Source: Olsenella profusa | GTDB lineage: Bacteria; Actinomycetota; Coriobacteriia; Coriobacteriales; Atopobiaceae | Assembly: GCF_016900315.1 (NCBI RefSeq) | Contig: NZ_JACSNQ010000009.1 | Span: 1 to 64,000, forward strand | Direction of reading: 5' to 3' | Length of the DNA stretch: 64,000 nucleotides | Part shown: one piece after another, positions 34,822-43,447 of the stretch | Layout: each line of letters opens with the position of its first letter | How positions within the stretch are numbered: the first letter of the stretch is position 1 | The notes under the pieces: generated by a model | Told to the model about the DNA's origin: nothing | The model's database searches: none | Seen by the model: the letters and a program-made list of their open reading frames with translations, nothing else | Made by a program: the position numbers and the translations under genes

Positions 34822-37800
34822 ATGAGCGACGTCATGAGGCCGATGCCGTTTGCCCAGGTCATGGACTGGATCCTGACCGAGCACCAGACCCAGGGGTCCA
34901 TCTTCGGGGTGCGCAAGGCCTACGTCCACGAGGGCGGCGCGGAGCCGATTTTCGACGAGCGCATCGAGACGCCCTTCGGCCCGGCGGCCGGCCCCAACAC
35001 GCAGCTCGCGCAGAACATCGTGGCCTCCTACGTGGCGGGCTCGCGCTTCTTCGAGCTCAAGACCGTGCAGGTCATGGACGGCGAGGAGCTCTCCGCCTGC
35101 GTGAACAAGCCCTGCATCACGGCCGAGGACGAGTGCTACAACTGCGAGTGGTCCACCGAGCTCACGGTTCCGCAGGCCTTTGCCGAGTACGTCAAGGCCT
35201 GGTGGGCCTGCAAGCTCATCGCCCGCGAGTACGGCCTCGGGGACCCGGACGGCTTCGTCTTCAACATGTCCGTCGGCTACAGCCTGGAGGGCATCAAGTC
35301 GCCCAAGGTGGACGCCTACATCGAGGGCATGAAGGATGCGAGCGGCACGGAGGTCTGGGCGGAGTGCCGCGACTGGGCGCTTGCCAACCTCGACCGCTTC
35401 CAGAACGTGGACGCCTCCTTCGTGGAGTCCGTCTCGCCGCGCGTCTCCCGCTCGGTGACCGAGTCGACCCTCCACGGCTGCCCGCCCGACGAGATCGAGC
35501 GCATCGCCACCTACCTCATCACCGAGAAGGGCGTGAACACCTACATCAAGTGCAACCCGACGCTCCTGGGCTATGACTTCGCCCGCGGCCGCCTCGACGA
35601 GCTGGGCTTTGACTACATCGCCTTCGACGACACGCACTTCTGCGAGGACCTGCAGTGGGCCGACGCCGTCCCGATGTTCGAGCGCCTGCGCGCGCTCTGC
35701 GCCGAGCGCGGGCTCGCCTTTGGCGTCAAGCTCACCAACACCTTCCCGGTGGACGTGACGCGCGGAGAGCTGCCGAGCGAGGAGATGTACATGTCCGGCC
35801 GCTCGCTCTTCCCGCTGACGATCGAGCTGGCCCGTCGTGTTTCTCGCCAGTTTGACGGTGAGCTGCGCATCTCCTACTCAGGTGGCGCGGACGCCCGCAA
35901 CATTCGCGAGCTCTACGCGGCGGGCATCTGGCCGATCACCATGGCCACCAACGTCCTCAAGCCGGGCGGCTACGAGCGCTTCTCCCAGATCGCGGGGCTT
36001 CTCGCCGGTGCGCCGCGGCGCGACACGGTGGACGTTGACGCCGTGAGCGAGCTCGCGGCGCGGGTGGCGTCCGGTGCGGACTACCGCAAGCCCATCAAGC
36101 CGGCAAAGCCCCACAAGATCGACGCCGAGCTGCCGCTCATGAGCTGCTTCACGGCGCCCTGCCGCTCCGGCTGCCCCATCAGCCAGGACATCCCGGCCTA
36201 CCTCTCCCGTGTGGACGAGGGGAGGTTCGCCGAGGCGCTGCGCATCATCGTGGAGCGCAACGCCCTGCCGCACATCACTGGCAACCTCTGCCCGCACCCC
36301 TGCGGCGCCAAGTGCGAGCGCAGCTTCTACGAGCCCGAGGGCGCGAGCATCCGCGCGCACAAGCTCACCGCCGCGCACGAGGGCTTCGACGAGGTCGTGC
36401 GCGCGCTGCGTACGGCGGGGCCGGCGCGCCTTGCCTCCGCGGCACAGAAGAACGTCGCGGTGGTCGGCGGCGGCCCGGCGGGCCTGGCCACGGCCTTCTT
36501 CCTGACGCGTGCCGGCGCGCGCGTCACCGTCATCGAGCGCACGGGGGCCCTTGGCGGCATCGCGCGCCACGTGATCCCGGAGTTCCGCATCCCGAGCGCG
36601 GACATCGACAAGGACGTGGCGCTGTGCCTGGCCTTTGGCGCGCAGGTTCAGATGAACCGCGAGGTCACGAGCGTCTCCGAGCTCTTTGACGAGGGATTTA
36701 CGGACGTCGTGGTGGCCACGGGCGCCTGGGCGCCGGGCCGCGTGGGCCTCACGTCCGGCGAGGAGATCGACGTCCTGGAGTTCCTCGAGGCGGCCAAGTC
36801 CGGCGAGCCGATGGAGCTGGGGACCGACGTGGTGATCGTGGGCGCCGGCAACACCGCGATGGACGCCGCCCGCGTGGCCAAGCGCGCCGAGGGCGTTGAG
36901 CACGTGCGGATCGTCTACCGCCGTACCGTGCACGAGATGCCCGCCGACGAGGAGGAGCTGCAGCTGGCCCTTGCGGAGGGCGTGGAGCTGATGGAGCTTC
37001 TCGCCCCGCTCGGCGTGGTGGACGGCGTGCTCACCTGCGAGCGCATGCGCCTCGGCGAGCCGGACGAGTCCGGGCGCCGTCGCCCCGAGGGGACCGGCGA
37101 GACCGTGGAGGTCCCGGCCACGGCCGTTATCTGCGCCGTGGGCGAGCAGATCGAGCGCGGGCTCTACGAGGGCGCGGGCGTGGCGTGCGACCGGCGCGGC
37201 CGTCCGGCCGGCACCGCCACGGGCGTGGCCCACGTCTGGGCCGCCGGTGACTGCCGCCGCGGGCCGGCCACCTTCGTGGAGGCCATCGCCGACGCGCAGG
37301 CCGTCGCCCGTGACCTTGCCGGCGTGGACTTCAACGCCTACGCGCAGAAGAACGTCCGCTCCGACAAGCTCGACGCCATCATGGGCCGCAAGGGCGAGGT
37401 CTGCCTTGACGTGGACAGTTGCACCACGAGCCGCTGCCTGGGGTGCGCTACGGTCTGCGAGGTCTGCTGCGACGTCTGCCCCAACCGCGCCAACGTGGCC
37501 GTGAAGGTGCCGGGGCTCGCGCAGCAGCAGGTGGTCCACGTGGACGGCATGTGCAACGAGTGCGGCAACTGCGCCGTGTTCTGCCCGTGGAGCGGGCGTC
37601 CCTACAAGGACAAGCTGACCCTCTTCTGGAGCGCCGAGGACATGGACGCAAGCGAGAACCGCGGCTTCCTGGCGCTGGGCGACGGCACGTTCCGCGTGCG
37701 CCTGGCCTCCAGCGAGGGCGTCTATGACGTGGAAGACGCCGCGTGCGGCCTGCCCGAGGACGTGCGCCTCACCATCGCCGCCGTCCGCGACGGCTACGCC

Positions 37801-37848
37801 TACCTGATGCGGGGGGACAGCTCCCTCGCATCTTCAAAGGAGAAATGA
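34822..37848 (+). CDS. ygfK: YgfK-type putative selenate reductase / purine reductase subunit
   Basis: A 1008-residue multidomain Fe-S flavoprotein. The first 430 residues are barrel-like (FGPAAGPNTQLAQN, STLHGCPPDEIE, YIKCNPTLLG). A middle region resembles the small subunit of glutamate synthase with CRSGCPI, CPHPCGAKCE, GGGPAGLAT near 549 and GAGNTAMDAAR. The C-terminus has CLGCATVCEVCCDVCP near 873 and CNECGNCAVFCP near 912. YgfK occurs with ssnA and xdh in anaerobes that degrade urate and other purines. The stop lies inside a GGGACNGTCCC palindrome. Confidence 0.93.
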   Translation: MSDVMRPMPFAQVMDWILTEHQTQGSIFGVRKAYVHEGGAEPIFDERIETPFGPAAGPNTQLAQNIVASYVAGSRFFELKTVQVMDGEELSACVNKPCITAEDECYNCEWSTELTVPQAFAEYVKAWWACKLIAREYGLGDPDGFVFNMSVGYSLEGIKSPKVDAYIEGMKDASGTEVWAECRDWALANLDRFQNVDASFVESVSPRVSRSVTESTLHGCPPDEIERIATYLITEKGVNTYIKCNPTLLGYDFARGRLDELGFDYIAFDDTHFCEDLQWADAVPMFERLRALCAERGLAFGVKLTNTFPVDVTRGELPSEEMYMSGRSLFPLTIELARRVSRQFDGELRISYSGGADARNIRELYAAGIWPITMATNVLKPGGYERFSQIAGLLAGAPRRDTVDVDAVSELAARVASGADYRKPIKPAKPHKIDAELPLMSCFTAPCRSGCPISQDIPAYLSRVDEGRFAEALRIIVERNALPHITGNLCPHPCGAKCERSFYEPEGASIRAHKLTAAHEGFDEVVRALRTAGPARLASAAQKNVAVVGGGPAGLATAFFLTRAGARVTVIERTGALGGIARHVIPEFRIPSADIDKDVALCLAFGAQVQMNREVTSVSELFDEGFTDVVVATGAWAPGRVGLTSGEEIDVLEFLEAAKSGEPMELGTDVVIVGAGNTAMDAARVAKRAEGVEHVRIVYRRTVHEMPADEEELQLALAEGVELMELLAPLGVVDGVLTCERMRLGEPDESGRRRPEGTGETVEVPATAVICAVGEQIERGLYEGAGVACDRRGRPAGTATGVAHVWAAGDCRRGPATFVEAIADAQAVARDLAGVDFNAYAQKNVRSDKLDAIMGRKGEVCLDVDSCTTSRCLGCATVCEVCCDVCPNRANVAVKVPGLAQQQVVHVDGMCNECGNCAVFCPWSGRPYKDKLTLFWSAEDMDASENRGFLALGDGTFRVRLASSEGVYDVEDAACGLPEDVRLTIAAVRDGYAYLMRGDSSLASSKEK

Positions 37849-37875
37849 GACAAGGGGACCGTCCCTTCGTCTCAT
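37845..37875. repeat. GGGACNGTCCC element, copy 2
   Basis: ATGAGACAAGGGGAC pairs with GTCCCTTCGTCTCAT. The palindrome contains the ygfK stop codon and lies before the ferredoxin gene. Confidence 0.75.
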
Positions 37876-37888
37876 CGGAAGGAGAGAC

Positions 37889-38101
37889 ATGGATGACGAG
37901 ACCAGGCGCATCTGGGTTGCCGACACCGGCTGCATAGGGTGCCGCCTCTGCGAGCGCGCGTGCCCCGCGGGCGCCATGCGCGTGGAGGACCGGCAGGCCC
38001 GCATAGACTACGCGCTCTGCATCGCGTGCGGCATGTGCGCCACCGCCTGCCGCAAGGGCGTCATCCACGACGCGCTGGGCATCTACGCCCCGGCGCACTA
38101 G
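37889..38101 (+). CDS. Two-[4Fe-4S] ferredoxin-type electron carrier
   Basis: A 70-residue protein with two cluster motifs, CIGCRLCERACP and CIACGMCATACR. It probably passes electrons between the molybdenum hydroxylase and YgfK. ATG 37889 follows GGAAGGAGA; nine bases separate its stop codon from the xdh ATG. The small size is normal for ferredoxins in this operon type. Confidence 0.92.
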   Translation: MDDETRRIWVADTGCIGCRLCERACPAGAMRVEDRQARIDYALCIACGMCATACRKGVIHDALGIYAPAH

Positions 38102-38109
38102 GGGGAGAC

Positions 38110-40890
38110 ATGGCCGCAAGCTCCAAGGCACCTGCCGCCAAGGCACCCGCCGAGTACCGCTTCACCGTCAACGGGGAGGAGCGGCTCGTCACCTGCGACA
38201 AGCCGCTCCTGCGCTATCTGCGCGACGACCTCCATCTCACGTCCGTCAAGGACGGCTGCTCGGAGGGCGCGTGCGGGACCTGCACCGTGCTCGTGGACGA
38301 CTACGCCACCAAGGCGTGCGTCCTCACCACGCGCCTGGCTCAGGGCCGCGACATCGTGACCGTGGAGGGCCTGCCCCACGAGGAGCAGGAGGCCTTCGTC
38401 TACGCCTTTGGCGCGGTGGGCGCCGTACAGTGCGGCTTCTGCATCCCCGGCATGGTCATGGCCGGCGCGGCCCTTATCCACAAGGTGCCCGACCCCACCG
38501 AGGACCAGGTCAAGAGGGCCATCCGCGGCAACGTCTGCCGCTGCACGGGCTACAAGAAGATCATCGAGGGCATCCTCCTTGCCGCGGCGATCCTGCGCGG
38601 CGAGAAGAGCATCGACCCTGAGCTCGAGCGCGGGGACGACTACGGCGTGGGCAAGCGCGCCTTCCGCGTGGACGTGCGCCGCAAGGTGCTCGGCTACGGC
38701 AAGTACCCCGACGACATCGACGAGCGCGACTTCCCCGACCTCGCCTACGCCAGCGCCGTCCGCTCCAAGTACCCGCGCGCCCGCGTGGTTAGGGTCGACG
38801 CCGAGAAGGCCCGCGCCCTGCCGGGCGTGCTGGCCGTGCTCACCGCGGCGGACGTGCCCGTGAACGCCGTGGGCCACCTGCTCTACGACTGGGACGTCAT
38901 GATCGCCGAGGGCGACGTCACGCACTGCGTGGGCGACGCCATAGCCCTGGTGGTGGCCGAGGACCCGGCCACGCTCGAGAAGGCCAAGAAGGCCGTGAAG
39001 GTCACCTACGAGGAGCTGGAGCCGGTGCGCTCCATAGAGGAGGCCCGCGCGGAGGGCGCGCCCGTGCTCCACAAGCCCTACCTCGCCTTTGGGAGCTGGG
39101 TCACGCCCACCGACAACATCTGTCAGCAGCGGCATGTGGTCCGCGGCGACGCGGCGGCCGCGCTCGCGCACGCCGCCCACAAGGTGACGCGGACCTTCAA
39201 GACGCCGTTCACCGAGCATGCGTTCCTGGAGCCGGAGTGCGCCGTCGCCTTCCCGTACAGGGACGGCGTGAAGGTGTGCTCCTCCGACCAGGGCGCCTAC
39301 GACACCCGCAAGGAGATCGCCCACATGCTGGGCTGGGACGACACGCCGGAGCGCGTGGTCGTGGAGACCATGCTCGTGGGCGGCGGCTTCGGCGGCAAGG
39401 AGGACGTCTCCGTGCAGCACCTGGCCGCGCTCGCCGCGCTCGCGGTGGGGCGCCCCGTCAAGGTCCGCCTCACGCGTCAGGAGTCCATCAACTTCCATCC
39501 CAAGCGCCACTACATGGAGGGAACCTTCACGCTCGGCTGCGACGAGGACGGCATCTTCTGCGGCCTCGACTGTGAGATCAACTTCGACACCGGTGCCTAC
39601 GCGAGCCTCTGCGGCCCCGTCCTCGAGCGCGCCTGCACGCACTCCGTGGGGCCGTACTGCTACCAGAACACGGACATCCGCGGCTACGGCTGGTACACCA
39701 ACAACCCGCCCGCCGGGGCGTTCCGCGGCTTCGGCGTCTGCCAGAGCGAGTTCGCCCTGGAGAGCCTCATCGACCTTCTCGCCGACGAGGTGGGGATCTC
39801 GCCGTGGGAGATCCGGTACAGAAACGCCATCGAGCCGGGCAAGGTCCTGCCCAACGGCCAGATCGCCGACCGCTCAACGGCCCTCAAGGAGACCCTACTG
39901 GCCGTGAGGGACGTCTACGAGGCGCACCCCGGCCACGCGGGCATCGCGTGCGCGATGAAGAACGCGGGCGTGGGCGTGGGCCTGCCCGACGCGGGCCGCT
40001 GCAAGATCCGCGTTGAGGGCGGCCGCGCCGTGGTGTACTCGGCCACCTCGGACATCGGCCAGGGCTGCAACACAGTCTTTCTGCAGGACGTCGCCGAGGC
40101 GACGGGCCTCCCGCTCTCGAGCATCGTGAACGGCGAGTGCTCCACCGAGAACGCGCCGGACTCCGGAACCACCTCCGGCTCGCGCCAGACCCTTATCACC
40201 GGCGAGGCCGTGCGCGGGGCCGCCTTCCTGCTGCGCGACGCCATGCTCGCGGTGGAGGAGGGGACCGAGACCGACGACGGCCCCGTGGCGGCCCACGGCG
40301 ACGGCTTCACCGTGGAGTACGCCGACGGCTCGCCGTACGTGGGGCCGGGGGCGGGCTACCACGCGGCCGACCCCGTGGCGGCGCTCGCCGCCCTCGAGGG
40401 GCGCGAGTTCTCCTACGAGTACCTCGAGAAGACCGACAAGCTCGGCGCCGACGTGGAGAACCCCAAGAGCCACGTGGCCTACGGCTACGCCACGCACGTC
40501 GTGATCCTGGACGATGACGGCCGCGTGACCGAGGTCCACGCCGCGCACGACTCAGGCAGGGTCGTGAACCCCATCGCCATCCAGGGCCAGATCGAGGGCG
40601 GCGTGCTCATGGGCATGGGCTACGCGCTGACCGAGCGCTTCCCGCTGAAGGACTGCGTGCCCCAGGCCAAGTTCGGCACCCTGGGCCTGTTCCGGGCGCC
40701 GGACATCCCCTACATCAACGCGATCTACGTCGAGAAGGACGAGCTGCTGGACGTGGGCTACGGGGCCAAGGGCATCGGCGAGATCGCCACGATCCCCACG
40801 GCACCGGCGGTCCAGAACGCCTACCGGGCGCTCACCGGCGAGCTTCAGTGCGAGCTGCCGCTCCGCCACTCCTACTACGCGCGCGAGTAG
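38110..40890 (+). CDS. Selenium-dependent xanthine dehydrogenase-type molybdenum hydroxylase
   Basis: A 926-residue single-chain enzyme. Residues 1-165 hold the two [2Fe-2S] domains (GCSEGACGTC; QCGFCIPGM with NVCRCTGY). The molybdopterin domains follow (VGGGFGGKED, AGAFRGFGVCQSEF, GQGCNTVFLQ, GYGAKGIGEIA). The FAD domain of classic xanthine dehydrogenase is absent, as in XdhD-like proteins. Association with ssnA and ygfK marks the selenium-dependent group, in which selenium is a labile cofactor rather than selenocysteine; no in-frame TGA is present. Likely reaction: oxidation of hypoxanthine/xanthine or reduction of urate. Confidence 0.92.
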   Translation: MAASSKAPAAKAPAEYRFTVNGEERLVTCDKPLLRYLRDDLHLTSVKDGCSEGACGTCTVLVDDYATKACVLTTRLAQGRDIVTVEGLPHEEQEAFVYAFGAVGAVQCGFCIPGMVMAGAALIHKVPDPTEDQVKRAIRGNVCRCTGYKKIIEGILLAAAILRGEKSIDPELERGDDYGVGKRAFRVDVRRKVLGYGKYPDDIDERDFPDLAYASAVRSKYPRARVVRVDAEKARALPGVLAVLTAADVPVNAVGHLLYDWDVMIAEGDVTHCVGDAIALVVAEDPATLEKAKKAVKVTYEELEPVRSIEEARAEGAPVLHKPYLAFGSWVTPTDNICQQRHVVRGDAAAALAHAAHKVTRTFKTPFTEHAFLEPECAVAFPYRDGVKVCSSDQGAYDTRKEIAHMLGWDDTPERVVVETMLVGGGFGGKEDVSVQHLAALAALAVGRPVKVRLTRQESINFHPKRHYMEGTFTLGCDEDGIFCGLDCEINFDTGAYASLCGPVLERACTHSVGPYCYQNTDIRGYGWYTNNPPAGAFRGFGVCQSEFALESLIDLLADEVGISPWEIRYRNAIEPGKVLPNGQIADRSTALKETLLAVRDVYEAHPGHAGIACAMKNAGVGVGLPDAGRCKIRVEGGRAVVYSATSDIGQGCNTVFLQDVAEATGLPLSSIVNGECSTENAPDSGTTSGSRQTLITGEAVRGAAFLLRDAMLAVEEGTETDDGPVAAHGDGFTVEYADGSPYVGPGAGYHAADPVAALAALEGREFSYEYLEKTDKLGADVENPKSHVAYGYATHVVILDDDGRVTEVHAAHDSGRVVNPIAIQGQIEGGVLMGMGYALTERFPLKDCVPQAKFGTLGLFRAPDIPYINAIYVEKDELLDVGYGAKGIGEIATIPTAPAVQNAYRALTGELQCELPLRHSYYARE

Positions 40891-40909
40891 GGCCCCAGAC
40901 CCCCCCTCA

Positions 40910-40955
40910 CCGGGCCCGCCGGCTGCCATGCCCGGCGGGCCCGGCTCTTCTCGCC
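40910..40955 (+). terminator. Hairpin terminator of the purine operon
   Basis: A perfect 13-bp stem (CCGGGCCCGCCGG with CCGGCGGGCCCGG, loop of 9) is followed directly by CTCTTCTCGCC instead of a T-run. This is the clearest case of the intergenic word sitting where a U-tract would be. Confidence 0.7.
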
Positions 40956-41081
40956 GCCCCGCCTGCCGTCTGCCGACGGTATCGACTTCGTGTCCTCCCA
41001 TGTCGACTGCGTTACGCCGCCGCGCGTTCTTCTCGCCGCACACTACGATGGCCCTCGGTCAATGAGAGGGAGGCATCGCAT

Positions 41082-42101
41082 ATGGACGCATGGCGCAGGC
41101 TCGGCAGCTTCCTCGGGAGCCACATGGCGTTCGTCTCGCCGACGTGCGTGGTGCTCGGCGTGCTCTTCCCCGACCAGCTTTCGGTGCTCAAGCCGGCGGT
41201 CACGGCGCTCTTTGCCTTCATGACGTTCCAGAGCTCGCTCTCCAACACCTTCGCGAACCTCGCCCGGACGGTCCGCCACCCGGCGCCGATGCTCGCGACG
41301 CTGGCCATCGCGTCGGTGGCCATGCCATGCGTTGCCTGCGCGCTCGGGACGCTGCTCTTTGGCTCGGACCCCAACCTCGTGTGCGGGCTCGTCCTCGAGT
41401 ACAGCGTGCCGGTGGCCGTGGTCGCGGCCATGTGGATCAACATGCACGGCGGCGACCCGTCGCTCGGCCTGGCCACGATCCTCGTCTCGACCGTGGCGGC
41501 GCCGTTCTCCATCCCGCTCACGCTGCACCTGCTCCTGGGCCAGACGGTCGAGGTGGACGCCGCGCGCATGATGGGGGAGATGGTCGTCTCCATCGCGCTG
41601 CCGGCGCTTCTCGGCACCGCGGCCAACGACCTCTCGCACGGGAGGGCTGCGCGCGAGCTCTCCCCGGTCATCGCCCCGGCGGCCAAGATCGCGCTTGTCC
41701 TGGTGATCCTGACCAACTCGACGGGCGTGGCGCCCTACGTGCGCAGCCTCACGCCCACGCTCGTCGCGGTGGCGGCCTTTGTGTGCGTGTTCGCCGCCTC
41801 GGGGTACGCGGTCGGCCTGCTCGTGGCGCGTGCGTGGCACCGCCCGGCCGGCCAGCAGGTGACGATGACCTACCTCTGCGGCATGCGCAACATCTCTGCC
41901 GGCGCGGTCATCGCGGGGGAGTACTTCCCCGGCGAGGTGATGTTCCCGGTGGTCATCGGGACGCTCTTCCAGCAGGTCCTTGCCGCGACCTACGGCTCTG
42001 TGCTGCAGCGGCTGGGTCGCGAGGACGCGTCATTGGAGGGAGCTTCATCCGAGGGTGTGTCATCCGATGACGCGCCATCGGACGCGGGGACTCGGAATTA
42101 A
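41082..42101 (+). CDS. BASS/SBF-like membrane transporter
   Basis: A 339-residue protein with about nine or ten hydrophobic segments, resembling the bile acid:sodium symporter (SBF) superfamily: FAFMTFQSSL, GLVLEYSVPVAVVAAMW, MTYLCGMRNISAGAV. The substrate is unknown; bile salts should not be assumed, since the family also carries pantoate, pyruvate and other acids. The C-terminus is a short Ser/Asp-rich tail from a small imperfect repeat. ATG 41082 follows GAGGGAGGCA. Confidence 0.82.
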   Translation: MDAWRRLGSFLGSHMAFVSPTCVVLGVLFPDQLSVLKPAVTALFAFMTFQSSLSNTFANLARTVRHPAPMLATLAIASVAMPCVACALGTLLFGSDPNLVCGLVLEYSVPVAVVAAMWINMHGGDPSLGLATILVSTVAAPFSIPLTLHLLLGQTVEVDAARMMGEMVVSIALPALLGTAANDLSHGRAARELSPVIAPAAKIALVLVILTNSTGVAPYVRSLTPTLVAVAAFVCVFAASGYAVGLLVARAWHRPAGQQVTMTYLCGMRNISAGAVIAGEYFPGEVMFPVVIGTLFQQVLAATYGSVLQRLGREDASLEGASSEGVSSDDAPSDAGTRN

Positions 42102-42102
42102 T

Positions 42103-42168
42103 CCACATTTGGCTTTGTGAATCGAGAGAAACGCCAGCTGGGCGTTTGTCGGTGCGCTTCAAATGTGG
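42103..42168. repeat. Nested inverted repeats after the SBF transporter
   Basis: Outer arms CCACATTTG (42103-42111) and CAAATGTGG (42160-42168) enclose a second perfect stem, AAACGCC (42129-42135) with GGCGTTT (42141-42147). TTATTTT follows. It could act as a terminator for the transporter gene. Confidence 0.65.
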
Positions 42169-42315
42169 GTTATTTTCGGCGCGGGTCGGTCGCGGGGGTC
42201 ATGGTGCCGGGGGTTGTGCGGTCTTCGCGACCCGAAGAGCCCCGGGGCGGCTGCAGGCGCCAGAGGACGGGTACGGCCGTCCGCAGACTGACGTTTCGCC
42301 GTGCCGCTTCCCACG

Positions 42316-42411
42316 CTAGCGGCGCCTCCAGCGATGCTCGGGGCGGCCACTGTCGAGAATGACGGCGAGCCCCGCGATCACCACGACGGCGATGAACACG
42401 AGCTTCTTCAT
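42316..42411 (-). CDS. 31-residue single-pass membrane protein
   Basis: Too short for usual gene callers. ATG 42411 on the minus strand follows a perfect AAGGAGG with a six-base gap. The product begins MKKLVFIAVVVIAGLAVILD and ends GRPEHRWRRR, a single hydrophobic helix followed by a basic tail; the stop is TAG. It is divergent from feoA across an A+T-richer promoter region. The strong ribosome site and coherent membrane-protein sequence support translation. Function unknown. Confidence 0.6.
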   Translation of the reverse strand: MKKLVFIAVVVIAGLAVILDSGRPEHRWRRR

Positions 42412-42688
42412 GGCGGACCTCCTTCTGAGGGCTGACGATGCTTCCTTGCTGACTGAATGCTCGCAAACGCGCAGGTCAAGAGCCATCGAAGAGACTTACG
42501 GCCGCCTTGCGGTTTCGTAAGGTTCGGGGTCGGATGCCTGCGCCGTCCCGTGGCCGCCCGCGTCGCCGCGCCGCCCGCGCCAGCCCGCGGCCGCCCGCGC
42601 CGGCCCGCGCGCCGCTCGCCACCCCGCCCCCTCACCCAAAAGTTTCCCATCTGTAACTCAATCCGCGAACGGTACTTGCGCTCGCAGA

Positions 42689-42719
42689 AGTTAGTTCTAT
42701 ATTACTTATGTTGAGTTAG
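42689..42719. promoter_or_regulatory. Candidate iron-responsive operator before feoA
   Basis: AGTTAG-N6-ATTACT at 42689-42706 and another AGTTAG at 42714-42719 lie in an A+T-rich stretch just before feoA. A perfect version, AGTTAG-N6-CTAACT, stands before feoB. The pattern resembles the half-sites of DtxR/IdeR-type regulators. Apart from the nested repeat and the small gene, 42102-42747 holds only GC-rich low-complexity sequence. Confidence 0.5.
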
Positions 42720-42747
42720 TGGACTCAAACTTTTGGAGGCGAAGGCA

Positions 42748-42984
42748 ATGGCTTCAGCGGCCAGGCTCCCGCTTGCGATGGTGGGCGAGGGCGAGACGGC
42801 CTGCGTGGCACAGGTCCGCGGAGACGCGGAGACGCGCCAGCACCTCGCGAACCTCGGCTTTGTCGAGGGCAGTGCGGTCAAGGTGGTCTCGCGCGCCGCC
42901 GGCGATGTCATCGTGAGCGTCAAGGGCGCGCGCCTTGCGCTCAACCGCGCGATGGCGAGCCGCATCAGCGTGACGCTCGGGTGA
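42748..42984 (+). CDS. feoA: FeoA-domain protein 1
   Basis: A 78-residue SH3-like FeoA domain (ETACVAQVRGDAETRQHLANLGFVEGS in short motifs; VIVSVKGARLALNRAMASRI). FeoA proteins assist FeoB-mediated ferrous iron uptake. ATG 42748 follows TTGGAGG at eight bases; a TTG at 42733 overlaps that site and is unlikely. Confidence 0.9.
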   Translation: MASAARLPLAMVGEGETACVAQVRGDAETRQHLANLGFVEGSAVKVVSRAAGDVIVSVKGARLALNRAMASRISVTLG

Positions 42985-43085
42985 TTCGAGGGGGCACCCC
43001 CTCTGAACACGGGGCAGCCGCACGGGCGCCCCGGGGCGGCCCCGCGCGGGACGCCCCTTTGATCGGCAGACAGAAAGGAACCTCT

Positions 43086-43328
43086 ATGGCAACACTCAAG
43101 GACGTGAAGGTGGGGGAGAGCGCAACCGTGGCGGCGCTGACCGGCGCGGGCGCGCTCAAGCGCCGCATCATGGACATGGGCCTCACCAAGGGCACGCGCG
43201 TCTACGTGCGCAAGGTGGCACCCCTCGGCGACCCCATCGAGCTCACGGTGCGCGGCTACGAGCTCTCCATCCGGAAGGAGGAGGCCGCGAGCGTCGAGGT
43301 CGCCGACGTGCGCCAGGGCGAGGCGTAG
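43086..43328 (+). CDS. feoA: FeoA-domain protein 2
   Basis: An 80-residue second FeoA domain (LKRRIMDMGLTKGTRVYVRKVAPLGDPIEL in pieces, RGYELSIRKEEA). Tandem feoA genes ahead of feoB are common in Gram-positive anaerobes. ATG 43086 follows GAAAGGA. A terminator hairpin separates it from feoB. Confidence 0.93.
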   Translation: MATLKDVKVGESATVAALTGAGALKRRIMDMGLTKGTRVYVRKVAPLGDPIELTVRGYELSIRKEEAASVEVADVRQGEA

Positions 43329-43354
43329 CCCGCGGCGCATCGGGTGCGAGGTCC

Positions 43355-43376
43355 CGGCCGCTCGACGGCCGTTTTT
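43355..43376 (+). terminator. Terminator between feoA2 and feoB
   Basis: CGGCCG, loop CTCGA, CGGCCG, then TTTTT and CTCGCC. The T-run merges into the intergenic word (TTTTTCTCGCC). It would limit read-through from feoA into feoB. Confidence 0.75.
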
Positions 43377-43387
43377 CTCGCCCCATA

Positions 43388-43405
43388 AGTTAGCCGTCTC
43401 TAACT
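43388..43405. promoter_or_regulatory. Perfect AGTTAG-N6-CTAACT operator before feoB
   Basis: An 18-base palindrome, overlapping TAATGT, which could be a -10 for a separate feoB promoter. It shares its half-site with the feoA upstream region, suggesting a common metal-dependent repressor of the DtxR/IdeR type. The regulator assignment is inference. Confidence 0.6.
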
Positions 43406-43447
43406 AATGTTACCCACCAAGTAGCATTTGAAACAGGAAGGCAAGGT

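Noticed and set aside
38110-40890. Selenocysteine in the xanthine dehydrogenase
   Set aside because: The frame has no internal TGA; selenium in this enzyme group is a non-coded labile atom.
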